The notes below the pieces were generated by a model. It did no database searches. It was not told where the DNA came from and worked only from the letters and a program-made list of their open reading frames with translations. Below, piece after piece: positions 50,940 through 61,112 of a stretch of DNA of 64,000 nucleotides. Position numbers and translations under genes: made by a program. Positions within the stretch are counted from its first letter, which is position 1, and the number at the start of each line of letters is the position of its first letter. Location: contig JAQUTW010000003.1 in NCBI GenBank assembly GCA_028694215.1, forward strand, positions 1 through 64,000, read 5' to 3'. Source of the stretch: Paludibacteraceae bacterium. Its GTDB lineage: Bacteria; Bacteroidota; Bacteroidia; Bacteroidales; Paludibacteraceae.

Positions 50940-53123
50940 ATGAACAATTTAATTTATGTCGTTTTAGCGGCATCTATTTTGGCTTTGAGTTTCGCATTCT
51001 TCTTCTTTAAACAAATGATGAAAAAAGATGAAGGGACAGACTTGATGAAAAAAATTGCTTTGCACGTACGTCGTGGTGCAATGGCTTATTTAAAACAACA
51101 GTACAAAGTTGTAACCATTGTGTTTGTAGTATTGGCTTTGCTTTTTGCAATAATGGCATACTTCGACCTGCAAAACGGTTGGGTTTGGTTCGCTTTTCTT
51201 ACCGGCGGTTTCTTTTCCGGTTTGGCAGGCTTTTTTGGCATGAAAACCGCTACGTATGCCTCTGCGCGTACGGCTAATGCCGCCCGTAAATCTTTAAATA
51301 GCGGATTGCAAGTTGCATTTCGCTCAGGTGCTGTTATGGGATTAGTTGTTGTTGGATTAGCCTTATTGGATATTTCATTATGGTACATCGTTTTATCGCA
51401 GGTAACCGATTATTCTTTAGTGATTATTACAACTACCATGCTAACTTTTGGAATGGGTGCTTCCACACAAGCATTATTTGCACGTGTTGGTGGAGGTATT
51501 TATACAAAAGCAGCTGACGTGGGCGCTGATTTGGTCGGTAAAACCGAATATAATATTCCTGAAGATGACCCGCGCAACCCTGCAACTATTGCCGATAATG
51601 TTGGTGACAATGTTGGTGATGTAGCCGGTATGGGAGCCGATTTATATGAATCATACGCAGGTTCTATTTTGGCCACTATGGCTTTAGGAGCAAGTGCTTT
51701 TGCCACATCGGCAATAGAAGGAATGCAAGAAAAAGCAATATTTGCACCAATGTTGATAGCAGCAGTAGGTGTTCTCTTGTCATTACTGGGTATATTCTTG
51801 GTAAAAACAAAAGAAGGCGCAGGCATGAAACAATTACTTGCAGCTTTAAGCCGTGGCACTAATGCCGCTGCCATTCTGATAACAGTCGCCACATTTGGAA
51901 TTTTTGCATGGTTATTTGGTACCGAAACCAGCCAATGGTGGCAAGTCTCGTTGTCAGTAGTTGTAGGACTTTTTGCCGGCGTAATTATTGGTAAATCCAC
52001 GGAATATTATACGTCGCAAAGTTATAAACCAACGCAAAAAGTGTCTGAAAGTTCTCAAACAGGTCCTGCTACCGTTATCATTTCCGGACTTGGACTTGGT
52101 ATGCTTTCTACGGCTATTCCTGTGATAACAGTAGGCTTTGCAATTATCTTGGCTTATTTGTGTGCCAATGGTTTTACTTTGGCATTCACAGCTCAAAGTC
52201 TTTCGCTCGGCTTGTATGGCATAGGTATCGCAGCAGTTGGTATGCTGTCGACATTGGGTATTACTTTGGCAACAGATGCTTATGGTCCAATTGCTGACAA
52301 TGCCGGTGGTAATGCCGAAATGAGCGGTCTTGATCCAGAAGTTCGTAAACGTACCGACGCTTTAGACGCACTCGGCAACACAACTGCTGCTACAGGAAAA
52401 GGATTTGCCATTGGTTCGGCAGCGTTGACGGCTTTGGCTCTTTTAGCCTCATTCGTGGAAGAGATAAAAATTGCATTAATACGTATTGGTGAAGATTTGC
52501 CTAATGGCGTAAAAGCTACAGAAGCCTCATTAATAGACTTTATGGATGCCTATAATGTTAATTTAATGAATCCTATTGTTTTGGTAGGTATTTTTATCGG
52601 TGCAATGATGGCTTTCTTGTTCTGTGGTTTGACTATGAATGCCGTAGGTCGTGCAGCTCAAAAGATGGTTGAGGAAGTGCGTCGTCAGTTTAGCACCATC
52701 AAAGGTATCCTCGAGGGGAAGGCTGAACCTGATTATGCTCGTTGTGTTGAAATATCGACTAAAGGTGCACAACGTGAAATGTTATTTCCTTCATTATTGG
52801 CTATTATCGTGCCAATTCTTACCGGTTTAATACTCGGCGTTGCTGGCGTCCTTGGATTGCTTATCGGTGGTTTAAGCAGTGGCTTTGTTTTAGCTGTATT
52901 TATGGCCAATGCCGGTGGAGCTTGGGACAATGCTAAAAAATATGTGGAAGAAGGAAATTTCGGAGGCAAAGGTAGTGAATGTCATAAAGCAACGGTGGTT
53001 GGCGATACGGTTGGAGACCCGTTCAAAGACACATCCGGTCCTTCGTTGAATATTCTTATCAAATTGATGTCCATGGTTTCTATCGTAATGGCCGGTTTGA
53101 CCGTAGCATGGAGTTTATTCTAA
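50940..53123 (+). CDS. hppA: Membrane-bound cation-pumping pyrophosphatase
   Basis: [55 protein letters not shown]. Confidence 0.97.
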   Translation: MNNLIYVVLAASILALSFAFFFFKQMMKKDEGTDLMKKIALHVRRGAMAYLKQQYKVVTIVFVVLALLFAIMAYFDLQNGWVWFAFLTGGFFSGLAGFFGMKTATYASARTANAARKSLNSGLQVAFRSGAVMGLVVVGLALLDISLWYIVLSQVTDYSLVIITTTMLTFGMGASTQALFARVGGGIYTKAADVGADLVGKTEYNIPEDDPRNPATIADNVGDNVGDVAGMGADLYESYAGSILATMALGASAFATSAIEGMQEKAIFAPMLIAAVGVLLSLLGIFLVKTKEGAGMKQLLAALSRGTNAAAILITVATFGIFAWLFGTETSQWWQVSLSVVVGLFAGVIIGKSTEYYTSQSYKPTQKVSESSQTGPATVIISGLGLGMLSTAIPVITVGFAIILAYLCANGFTLAFTAQSLSLGLYGIGIAAVGMLSTLGITLATDAYGPIADNAGGNAEMSGLDPEVRKRTDALDALGNTTAATGKGFAIGSAALTALALLASFVEEIKIALIRIGEDLPNGVKATEASLIDFMDAYNVNLMNPIVLVGIFIGAMMAFLFCGLTMNAVGRAAQKMVEEVRRQFSTIKGILEGKAEPDYARCVEISTKGAQREMLFPSLLAIIVPILTGLILGVAGVLGLLIGGLSSGFVLAVFMANAGGAWDNAKKYVEEGNFGGKGSECHKATVVGDTVGDPFKDTSGPSLNILIKLMSMVSIVMAGLTVAWSLF

Positions 53124-53144
53124 AAACAAGAATTACCATAAACA

Positions 53145-53181
53145 AACAAGAGGCTGATCTTCTTTTAGGCAGCCTCTTGTT
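53145..53181. terminator. Bidirectional terminator
   Basis: AACAAGAGGCTG...CAGCCTCTTGTT, 12-bp perfect stem. Confidence 0.85.
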
Positions 53182-53204
53182 TTATATTTCAAATCTTACA
53201 AAAG

Positions 53205-53348
53205 TCAATTTGATTTCGTAGAATTTAATGTCGATTTCGTACTATCCGTCGATTTTCTCTTTACCACACGTAACTTCTTCGCTTTTTCCCAAGCTGCTCT
53301 TTTTACTTCATAATCAGCATATTGTCGCTCTAAATAATTATCTGCCAT
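53205..53348 (-). CDS. 47-aa small protein
   Basis: MADNYLERQYADYEVKRAAWEKAKKLRVVKRKSTDSTKSTLNSTKSN; start refined from the 53468 ORF, which overlaps mnmE. Confidence 0.55.
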   Translation of the reverse strand: MADNYLERQYADYEVKRAAWEKAKKLRVVKRKSTDSTKSTLNSTKSN

Positions 53349-53377
53349 AAAATAAATTTTCGTTTTAATTAAGTTTT

Positions 53378-54763
53378 TTATTTGCCGATGCAAAACTTTG
53401 AAAAGATATTGCCCAAAACTTCGTCGGTGGTAATTTGTCCCGTAATTTCGCCGAGATATTGCAAACACTCGCGCAAATCCTGACTCAAAAAGTCGCCACT
53501 GATATTATTGTGCAAACCATCCTGCACACGACGAATAGCTTCTAATGCCGATTTAAGTGCCTCATAATGGCGCATATTAGTTACCGTTACATCATTGTCG
53601 TTTAACTCCGGTAACTGTGCCGATTGATATAACAACTCTTCCAGTTTATCCGTGTTAATACGTTGCTTTGCAGAAATATAAATACGAGTATCAGCACAAT
53701 CCGATAATTGCTGTTCAAGTTTCTGGAATTCTTTGACATCCAATTTGTCCATTTTATTAAATACAAGTATCAATCGCTTTCCTGTAGCGCGTTTTCGTAT
53801 TGTTTTCGATATTTTTTTTGGCAGATTATTCACTTGCAAAGAATCTATTATCCATAAAATAATATCTGACTTCTCAAGCATCTGATAAGTACGTTCAATG
53901 CCCATTGTTTCAATAACATCAGATGTTTCACGCAAGCCTGCCGTATCAATAAAACGAAATAAAACACCATGCAAATTCATGGTATCTTCAATCACATCAC
54001 GTGTAGTGCCGTGAATATCCGAAACAATGGCACGTTCCTCATGCAATAACACATTAAGCAAAGTCGATTTTCCTGCATTTGTTTCACCTATAATAGCAAC
54101 CGGAATACCGTTTTTAATTGCATTACCAACACTAAAGGAAGCTGCCAAATGTGCAATTTTAAACTCTATTGTATCTGCCAACTCATGCAACTGTTTACGA
54201 TCGGCAAACTCCAAATCTTCATGGTCACTAAAATCTAATTCAAGTTCCACCAACGATGTAAATGTCAACAATTTATCACGCAGCAGCAGCAATTCTTGCG
54301 AAAATCCTCCACGCATTTGTTGCAATGCCAAACGATGTGCAGCCCTACTCTGCGATGCTATCAGATCAGCCACCGCTTCGGCTTGGCTCAAATCCATTTT
54401 ACCGTTTAAAAAAGCACGTTGTGTAAATTCACCAGGATGAGCCAAACGACAACCATTTTTCAACAAAAGTTTCAATATTTCCTGTTGAATAAATTGCGAA
54501 CCATGGCACGAAATTTCTACTACATTTTCGCCTGTAAACGAATGTGGAGCCTTAAATACAGTCAGCACAACCTCATCAATTACCTCATCAGCATCCAAAA
54601 TCTGTCCAAAACGAACCGTGTTGGCTGCCATCATATCAACAGAAATACCGGCGGTAAAAGGTTTAAAAATTTTATCGCATACTGCAAATGCGTTTTCGCC
54701 CGACACGCGAATAACAGCAATACCTCCAACACCGGGAGCTGTAGAAACTGCGCAAATACACAT
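53378..54763 (-). CDS. mnmE: tRNA modification GTPase MnmE
   Basis: ICAVSTAPGVGGIAVIRVSG; IIGETNAGKSTLLN; DTAGLRET; C-terminal CIGK. Confidence 0.97.
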   Translation of the reverse strand: MCICAVSTAPGVGGIAVIRVSGENAFAVCDKIFKPFTAGISVDMMAANTVRFGQILDADEVIDEVVLTVFKAPHSFTGENVVEISCHGSQFIQQEILKLLLKNGCRLAHPGEFTQRAFLNGKMDLSQAEAVADLIASQSRAAHRLALQQMRGGFSQELLLLRDKLLTFTSLVELELDFSDHEDLEFADRKQLHELADTIEFKIAHLAASFSVGNAIKNGIPVAIIGETNAGKSTLLNVLLHEERAIVSDIHGTTRDVIEDTMNLHGVLFRFIDTAGLRETSDVIETMGIERTYQMLEKSDIILWIIDSLQVNNLPKKISKTIRKRATGKRLILVFNKMDKLDVKEFQKLEQQLSDCADTRIYISAKQRINTDKLEELLYQSAQLPELNDNDVTVTNMRHYEALKSALEAIRRVQDGLHNNISGDFLSQDLRECLQYLGEITGQITTDEVLGNIFSKFCIGK

Positions 54764-54804
54764 ATTTAATAATTTAACAGCTTAATAATCAAATAATTAA
54801 CAAA

Positions 54805-56070
54805 CTAATGCTTTGATAAAGCTTTATAGTTACCTTTCGCATTACCGCGTTTTTGAGGATTTCCATAACGACGTTTTCCATAGAACTTTTTTTTAACAAT
54901 CGGTGACGCCGGTTTATCCTCTACTTTTGCAGCCAATTTTGCCACATTTTCAGGCAAGGAGTAACGCGGAATCTGTTTTTCAATAAAATGTTCAATCTTA
55001 TCAAATCGGAAACGGTCTTTGGGCGTAACAAACGTGAAACCAACTCCTTTAGCTCCTGCTCTCGCCGTACGACCTATACGATGTACATAATCTTCAGCCT
55101 GCAATGGCACATCAAAATTCACCACCAATTCGATATCGTCAATATCAATACCACGCGCCACAAGGTCCGTAGCCACCAAAATTTGAATCTTATTATTTTT
55201 AAAATCCAACATAACCTGAGAACGCTCTGTCTGTGCCAAATCGGAATGCATCTGCGCTACCGACAAACGCAATCGCTTCAATTCTCTGTATAACTCCTTT
55301 ACCTTATCTTTCGATGACGAGAAAATAATCGTTTTCCCATACGACTGGTCGCCAAACAACGATAAAATAAGTGGAACTTTTTGAGTTTCTTGCAATAAAT
55401 AAACACCTTGCGTAATACCATCGGCCGGTTTTGAAACAGCAATTTTTACCTCTTCCGGATTCATCAACACATTGCGAGCTAATTTTTCTACTTCAGGCGG
55501 AAATGTTGCGGAGAACATCATAGTCTGACGTTCCTTTGGTAAATGACTGATAATCTCCATTATGTCGTCGTAGAAACCAATATCCAACATTCTATCTGCT
55601 TCATCTAACACCAAATAACGTATGCCGCTTAAATCGGCATCGCAAAATCGAAGATGCGACAAAAGTCGCCCCGGAGTTGCAATAACAATATCACTGCCTT
55701 TTTCAAATGCACGTTGCTGCTGACCAAACGCCACTCCATCATTACCACCGGAAACAGCTATCCACGAAACATTAGAGTAATAAGCGAAACCTTCTAATAA
55801 TTGATCAACCTGTTGCGCCAATTCACGCGTTGGCACCAAAATCAGAACATTAACCTTATCTTCGGTTTTATCTCCTCGCGAAAGCAATTCTAATAAAGGT
55901 AAAAGATAAGCCGCCGTTTTACCTGTTCCTGTCTGTGCTGAAGCCAATAAATCATGTTTTGCCAATATTTTTGGAATTGCTAATTCCTGAACCGGCGTAC
56001 ACGTTGCAAAACGCATATCGTAAAGCGCATCCAACAAATCATCATTCAAATCTAACTCTTCAAATTTCAT
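54805..56070 (-). CDS. DEAD-box RNA helicase
   Basis: ASAQTGTGKTAAYLLP; VLDEADRMLD; SATFP; HRIGRTARAG. Confidence 0.96.
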   Translation of the reverse strand: MKFEELDLNDDLLDALYDMRFATCTPVQELAIPKILAKHDLLASAQTGTGKTAAYLLPLLELLSRGDKTEDKVNVLILVPTRELAQQVDQLLEGFAYYSNVSWIAVSGGNDGVAFGQQQRAFEKGSDIVIATPGRLLSHLRFCDADLSGIRYLVLDEADRMLDIGFYDDIMEIISHLPKERQTMMFSATFPPEVEKLARNVLMNPEEVKIAVSKPADGITQGVYLLQETQKVPLILSLFGDQSYGKTIIFSSSKDKVKELYRELKRLRLSVAQMHSDLAQTERSQVMLDFKNNKIQILVATDLVARGIDIDDIELVVNFDVPLQAEDYVHRIGRTARAGAKGVGFTFVTPKDRFRFDKIEHFIEKQIPRYSLPENVAKLAAKVEDKPASPIVKKKFYGKRRYGNPQKRGNAKGNYKALSKH

Positions 56071-56154
56071 CTGCAATAATTTTAATTTATGCAAAGGTAC
56101 TAATTTGTTACGAGTTTATGGAACGGAACGCAAAGTTTTACAGATTACAGTTCA

Positions 56155-56197
56155 AAAAAAAACGAGCGTAACCTGATGAGTTACGCCCGCAGAAATT
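56155..56197 (-). terminator. Terminator hairpin 3' of the glycosidase-like gene (repeat copy 1)
   Basis: CGAGCGTAAC-CTGATGA-GTTACGCCCG, with a T tract on the minus strand. Confidence 0.8.
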
Positions 56198-56215
56198 CGT
56201 CGTGCATTTTTCTAT

Positions 56216-59023
56216 TTAAAGAATTATTTTTTGCATACTTACTTTTGCATCAGTAGTAGTTACTTTCACTGCGTAAACACCTTGCAGACCACTTATAGAA
56301 ATATGGCTGCAATTGTCCACAGCACTCATCAATTGCCCCGTCAAAGCATAAATCTCTATACGCGCCACCGACACATCTCGAACATATAAATTCCCTGCCG
56401 AAATGAATAGCGACAAACGTGTTTCATCGGCATCGACTACCATACGATTCACCGTATTTGTTCCTTTACCGACACAGGAAACCGTACGCGTAAAGCCTTC
56501 TGACGAGAAAGTAATGGTTCCCGAATAATCGCGTTGCTCTTTTGGATAAAAACCAATTGTTACACTCTCGCCATTAGCTATTTGTGTACGACTAATCATA
56601 AAAATGGAGTTGTCCGTTGTCGAAATATTGGCGGGTGACAATCCCTGCAATACCACACTGATATCTTTGTTTAGACCGGATCCAACAAGTACATCTCCAA
56701 AATCCAAACTTGTTTGATTGGTTTCAAAATTGACAACACTATTGCCAATACAAGGAATAACATGCGAAAATCCATCGCCGTAAATTGTGATAGCACCTGT
56801 ATGAATTCCCGGACTGTGTGCATGGAAACAGACTATCAATTCATCGCCATTATTCACCGTCCAACTGCTCATTTGAAACGTATAAACGTCCGTTGTAGTA
56901 ACATTCGCCACCGATGCACCGTTCAGATTAATTCTAACACTTTTATTGAGACTTTGACCGTTTACAATCTCCCATTTCAGCGTGTCTAAACTGGGCGAAA
57001 CAACCGTAGAAAGACTACGTCCTACACAAGGAATTTTACACTTTGCACCGCCACCTGCCACCGTAACATCACCTTTATAAAGTCCTGCAGCATTGGCATG
57101 AAAAGCAATGATTAAATTTTGTCCATCGGTAACCGTCCAGTCGCTCATGGGAAACACGCCTGCATCCGATGGCGTAACAGACGCCGTTCCTATGCTCTTA
57201 TCCAAAAACGTCAGATGTACCTGCTTGTTCAACGCCGTGTTGCTCTTTATTGCCCATTCTAAACAAGGCGGTTCGCTCACAATCAAACCGCAAGCGTAAT
57301 GGTAATCGAAACGACGGTCGGGAGCAGATTCTCCATCTAAGAAAAATGCAGAGATGTCATTAAGATTTTTCGGATTGTCTGCCCAATGAAAATTAAACGC
57401 ATATTGACCGTCTGAAACTGTGAAATAATTCAACGGAACGCTCAACTCCATTTCGTTTCCCGAAAAAGCTATCGGAATTGTCGCTTGCTGTACCCACGAT
57501 GACCCGTTCCACCTCTTTAACGAAGTGGTCGTGGCTGAAACACCGCCATTGTTTACCACATAATCGTAACCTTCCCAACCGGTTGATTTATTGTTGTCGG
57601 TATCAATAAACAACATCATCCAATTAGGGTCTGTATAGGGCGTTAAATTGTCTGCCGTACGCACATAAAAAGAGACACAATCAGCCGAAATGGACGCACG
57701 ACTCTCTACAATATCATTTCTTCCCGTATTGTTGGTATAAAGAGTTGTCATATCGTAGCCGTAATAATTACGATGCGTCACATCACCTTTCTGGTCTTGG
57801 TATATCGGACGAACTTCTTGCCAATCATTAAATTCGCCATCGATTGTAATGTCTCTCCGAACAGGCATTTCAGGTTTATCAATTCCTTTAAACTTACGGA
57901 TATAACTCAACATTTGGTAATAATAATTGTCCGTGTATCCGCCCTTCATCGGCGCAATGTCGCGGTTAAATTCTTTGGAAAAGACATCGACAAAGAAACT
58001 ATCGCCTTTTTTAGCAGGTCGTCCCGCAAAAGTTGTCATGCTACCATCATTTATTTGACGGTAAGCCACCCATTCGTTCCATTGAGTTATCATCACCACT
58101 TGCGGATTGACTTGCAAAGCTCTTTCCCACTGTTCGGCAAAACGAAGACCTTTATCGGTATCGGCACATACGTAATTGGAATTAACGGCTTGTTGGCTGC
58201 CGTTATAGAATGTTTTTCCGCACGAAGTGGTGGGATGTTGTGCCGTAGAAACCGTAATTTGCTCCGGAATGTGTTTAGCTACACTCCATCCGTAGTCTTG
58301 TGGCGTTTCATCCAGCCACTGCCAATGGTTGGGATTATTTTTCGTATCGGTAAAAGCCCAACTGTATTTTATTGTAAAAAAGTTTTTAACTTCGGGACGC
58401 AACTCCGCATCGTTAGGATTTCCCAAAATGAGAGGTTTCCCGTTCCAACGAAACCAAAGATCCGGATAGAGTTTTTTGGCATAAAAATTATCATATATAC
58501 TATTTATGGTACGACCGCTTACCGCATATGTCAGAAAACATATTTGGGGAGCTTTAATACCGTTACTACGCATTTCGCGTGCAATTTGGCATATCCGTTC
58601 AACAACATCCAAATAGGTGAATGCATTAGAAACATCCAGAAAAATAAAGTCAATATCCGCATTGGCAAACATCTGCAAATCGCGCCGAATAACCCACGGA
58701 TCTTCCGAAAGAAAATACCCATACTCCGGCTCACCCCAAAAATGGTAACTTCCCACCGGTCCCCATTGCGGATTGGACGGATTAGCCGCCAAAATTTTAG
58801 TGATGTCATTCTGAACATGATCGTGTTTACCGACCCAGACATAATAAAACAATCCAACTTTTTTGTCGAGACGTCTCTCGCCAACAGTTTCATAATCAGG
58901 CACACGCCTTCCCAAAGCGTCCGTTGCCACCCAATTGTCGGTGTTGAACGAAAAACCCGAATTGGAAAAGGCAGAAACACAAACGCATAAGCATAAAACT
59001 AATAAAACACTTATTCTTTTCAT
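56216..59023 (-). CDS. Secreted GH71/99-like glycosidase with three tandem Ig/HYDIN-like repeats and T9SS C-terminal domain
   Basis: Signal peptide; VGLFYYVWVGKHDHVQNDITKILAANP...FIFLDVSNAFTY...MITQWNEW; C-terminal LTGQLMSAVDN...LQGVYAVKVTTTDAKVSMQKIIL. Confidence 0.7.
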   Translation of the reverse strand: MKRISVLLVLCLCVCVSAFSNSGFSFNTDNWVATDALGRRVPDYETVGERRLDKKVGLFYYVWVGKHDHVQNDITKILAANPSNPQWGPVGSYHFWGEPEYGYFLSEDPWVIRRDLQMFANADIDFIFLDVSNAFTYLDVVERICQIAREMRSNGIKAPQICFLTYAVSGRTINSIYDNFYAKKLYPDLWFRWNGKPLILGNPNDAELRPEVKNFFTIKYSWAFTDTKNNPNHWQWLDETPQDYGWSVAKHIPEQITVSTAQHPTTSCGKTFYNGSQQAVNSNYVCADTDKGLRFAEQWERALQVNPQVVMITQWNEWVAYRQINDGSMTTFAGRPAKKGDSFFVDVFSKEFNRDIAPMKGGYTDNYYYQMLSYIRKFKGIDKPEMPVRRDITIDGEFNDWQEVRPIYQDQKGDVTHRNYYGYDMTTLYTNNTGRNDIVESRASISADCVSFYVRTADNLTPYTDPNWMMLFIDTDNNKSTGWEGYDYVVNNGGVSATTTSLKRWNGSSWVQQATIPIAFSGNEMELSVPLNYFTVSDGQYAFNFHWADNPKNLNDISAFFLDGESAPDRRFDYHYACGLIVSEPPCLEWAIKSNTALNKQVHLTFLDKSIGTASVTPSDAGVFPMSDWTVTDGQNLIIAFHANAAGLYKGDVTVAGGGAKCKIPCVGRSLSTVVSPSLDTLKWEIVNGQSLNKSVRINLNGASVANVTTTDVYTFQMSSWTVNNGDELIVCFHAHSPGIHTGAITIYGDGFSHVIPCIGNSVVNFETNQTSLDFGDVLVGSGLNKDISVVLQGLSPANISTTDNSIFMISRTQIANGESVTIGFYPKEQRDYSGTITFSSEGFTRTVSCVGKGTNTVNRMVVDADETRLSLFISAGNLYVRDVSVARIEIYALTGQLMSAVDNCSHISISGLQGVYAVKVTTTDAKVSMQKIIL

Positions 59024-59108
59024 GGCATTTAGATTTAAAATTCACTTGCAAAGTTAATCATTTTTTTAAAATAAGTTTCAAATTTTGTTGATTTTGCAAC
59101 TAATCGTA

Positions 59109-59150
59109 TAAAAAACGAGCGTAACCTGATGGATTACGCCCGCCGAAATT
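59109..59150 (-). terminator. Terminator hairpin 3' of the ABC-F gene (repeat copy 2)
   Basis: CGAGCGTAACCTGATGGATTACGCCCG, nearly identical to 56155-56197. Confidence 0.8.
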
Positions 59151-59165
59151 TTCACTTTTTTTCTA

Positions 59166-60833
59166 TCACATAAGTTTGCGGTAACGAATACGTTTCGGAA
59201 GTTCGTCGCCCAAACGCATCTTTTTATTGGCTTCGTATTCCGTGTACGAACCTTGAAAAAAGAATACTTGTGAATCGCCTTCGAACGCCAAAATATGCGT
59301 ACAGATACGGTCAAGGAACCAACGGTCGTGAGAAATTATCACTGCACAACCTGCAAAATTTTCCAAACCTTCTTCCAACGCTCGTAGCGTATTTACGTCA
59401 ATATCGTTAGTCGGTTCGTCCAGCAACAGCACGTTCGATTCCGATTTCAACGTCAAAGCCAAGTGCAAACGATTTCGTTCACCACCTGACAGTACGCCAC
59501 ATAATTTTTCTTGATCTGCGCCTGTAAAATTAAAACGCGACAAATAAGCACGGGCATTTATCTCTCTGCCGGCTACACGGATAAATTCTGTTCCACCTGA
59601 CACCACTTGAAATACAGATTTATTAGGGTCTATGTCGTGGTGCATCTGGTCAACATAACCAATTTTTACGGTTTCGCCCACCTCAAACGTACCGCTGCCT
59701 ACTTTCTCCATACCCATAATTAAACGAAACAGAGTTGTTTTTCCGGCACCGTTAGGACCTATAATTCCAACAATACCATTCGGTGGTAATGTAAAATTCA
59801 AATGTTCAAACAACAGTTTTTCATCAAATGCCTTGGACACCTCCACTGCATTAATTACCTTGTTGCCCAAACGCGGACCATTAGGAATAAAAATTTCTAA
59901 TTTTTCTTCACGCGCCTTTTGGTCTTCGTTCATCAATTGGTCATAAGCATTTAAACGGGCTTTCCCTTTTGCCTGACGAGCTTTTGGTGCCATACGAACC
60001 CATTCCAACTCACGCTCAAGCGTTTTACGCCGTTTGCTGGCTTGTTTTTCTTCCATGGCCATACGGGCAGTTTTCTGTTCCAACCATCCGGTATAATTCC
60101 CTTTCCAAGGAATTCCTTCGCCACGATCAAGTTCCAAAATCCAACCAGCCACATGATCCAAAAAATAACGGTCGTGCGTAATACAGATAACAGTTCCGGC
60201 ATATTGCTGCAAATGTTGTTCCAACCAATCAATGGACTCTGCGTCTAAATGGTTAGTTGGTTCGTCAAGCAACAAAATATCAGGCTGCTGCAACAGCAAA
60301 CGACACAAAGCAACTCTACGACGTTCACCTCCCGACAAGGTTTTTACCTCTGCATTTTCATCAGGACAACGCAAAGCATCCATTGCACGTTCCAACTTGT
60401 TATCAAGATTCCACGCATCTACACTGTCCAATTTATCTTGAAGTTCTGCCTGACGAGCTATTAATTTATCAAAATCAGCATCCGGTTCTGCAAACGCAGC
60501 ATTCACTTGCTCATATTCTGCCAATAATTGCATTGTTTCTGCAACACCTTCTTGGACAATTTCTTTGACTGTTTTTGTTTCGTCAAATTTCGGATCCTGT
60601 TCCAAATAACCCACAGAATAACCTGGAGAAAACACAACTTCGCCCTGATACGAAGTATCAAGACCTGCAATAATTTTCATCAGGGTTGATTTCCCTGACC
60701 CATTTAAACCAATAATACCAATCTTTGCTCCATAAAAAAAAGAGAGATAAATGTCTTTCAACACCTGTTTCTGAGGTGGAAATGTTTTACTGACATTTAC
60801 CATTGAAAAAATAATTTTTTTGTCGTCTGCCAT
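59166..60833 (-). CDS. ettA: ABC-F ATPase, EttA-like
   Basis: Two ABC cassettes (GLNGSGKSTLMKIIAG, GPNGAGKTTLFRLIMG) and LSGGERRRVALCRLLLQQPDILLLDEPTNHLD. Confidence 0.93.
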   Translation of the reverse strand: MADDKKIIFSMVNVSKTFPPQKQVLKDIYLSFFYGAKIGIIGLNGSGKSTLMKIIAGLDTSYQGEVVFSPGYSVGYLEQDPKFDETKTVKEIVQEGVAETMQLLAEYEQVNAAFAEPDADFDKLIARQAELQDKLDSVDAWNLDNKLERAMDALRCPDENAEVKTLSGGERRRVALCRLLLQQPDILLLDEPTNHLDAESIDWLEQHLQQYAGTVICITHDRYFLDHVAGWILELDRGEGIPWKGNYTGWLEQKTARMAMEEKQASKRRKTLERELEWVRMAPKARQAKGKARLNAYDQLMNEDQKAREEKLEIFIPNGPRLGNKVINAVEVSKAFDEKLLFEHLNFTLPPNGIVGIIGPNGAGKTTLFRLIMGMEKVGSGTFEVGETVKIGYVDQMHHDIDPNKSVFQVVSGGTEFIRVAGREINARAYLSRFNFTGADQEKLCGVLSGGERNRLHLALTLKSESNVLLLDEPTNDIDVNTLRALEEGLENFAGCAVIISHDRWFLDRICTHILAFEGDSQVFFFQGSYTEYEANKKMRLGDELPKRIRYRKLM

Positions 60834-60875
60834 AATTTAAAAATTAAAAGTAAACAATCTCACATCAAGAAAAAC

Positions 60876-60913
60876 AAAAAGAGAAACGACTTTCTCAAGC
60901 CATCTCTCTTTTT
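60876..60913 (-). terminator. Terminator after tRNA-Lys
   Basis: AAAAAGAGA...TCTCTTTTT. Confidence 0.65.
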
Positions 60914-60914
60914 G

Positions 60915-60987
60915 TGATCCAGCTGGGGCTCGAACCCAGGACCCCATCCTTAAAAGGGATGTGCTCTACCTGCTGAGCTACTGAATC
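60915..60987 (-). tRNA. tRNA-Lys (TTT)
   Basis: GATTCAGTAGCTCAGCAGGTAGAGCACATCCCTTTTAAGGATGGGGTCCTGGGTTCGAGCCCCAGCTGGATCA. Confidence 0.95.
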
Positions 60988-61021
60988 ATCCAAAAAAAAT
61001 ACACATTATGAAAAAAAAGTG

Positions 61022-61091
61022 CGATCTAATCGGGTTTCGATCCCGCGCTTTTTGCCAAAAGCTACCTTCCCATACTTAAGGTTGTCAGATC
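61022..61091 (-). ncRNA. Degenerate tRNA-like cloverleaf
   Basis: 7-bp acceptor GATCTGA/TTAGATC, D-stem ACCTT/AAGGT, hairpin GCTTTTGGCAAAAAGC, T-arm-like CGGGATCGAAACCCG. Confidence 0.45.
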
Positions 61092-61112
61092 CAACTATCT
61101 TAAAAGCGGTTG

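Noticed and set aside
53349-53468. N-terminal extension of the small ORF ending at 53205
   Set aside because: Overlaps the 3' end of mnmE; the MADNYLERQ start at 53348 is more plausible.
57773-58990. 405-aa plus-strand ORF antisense to the glycosidase gene
   Set aside because: Shadow ORF with no recognisable domain and biased basic/aromatic composition. The opposite strand encodes a coherent secreted enzyme.
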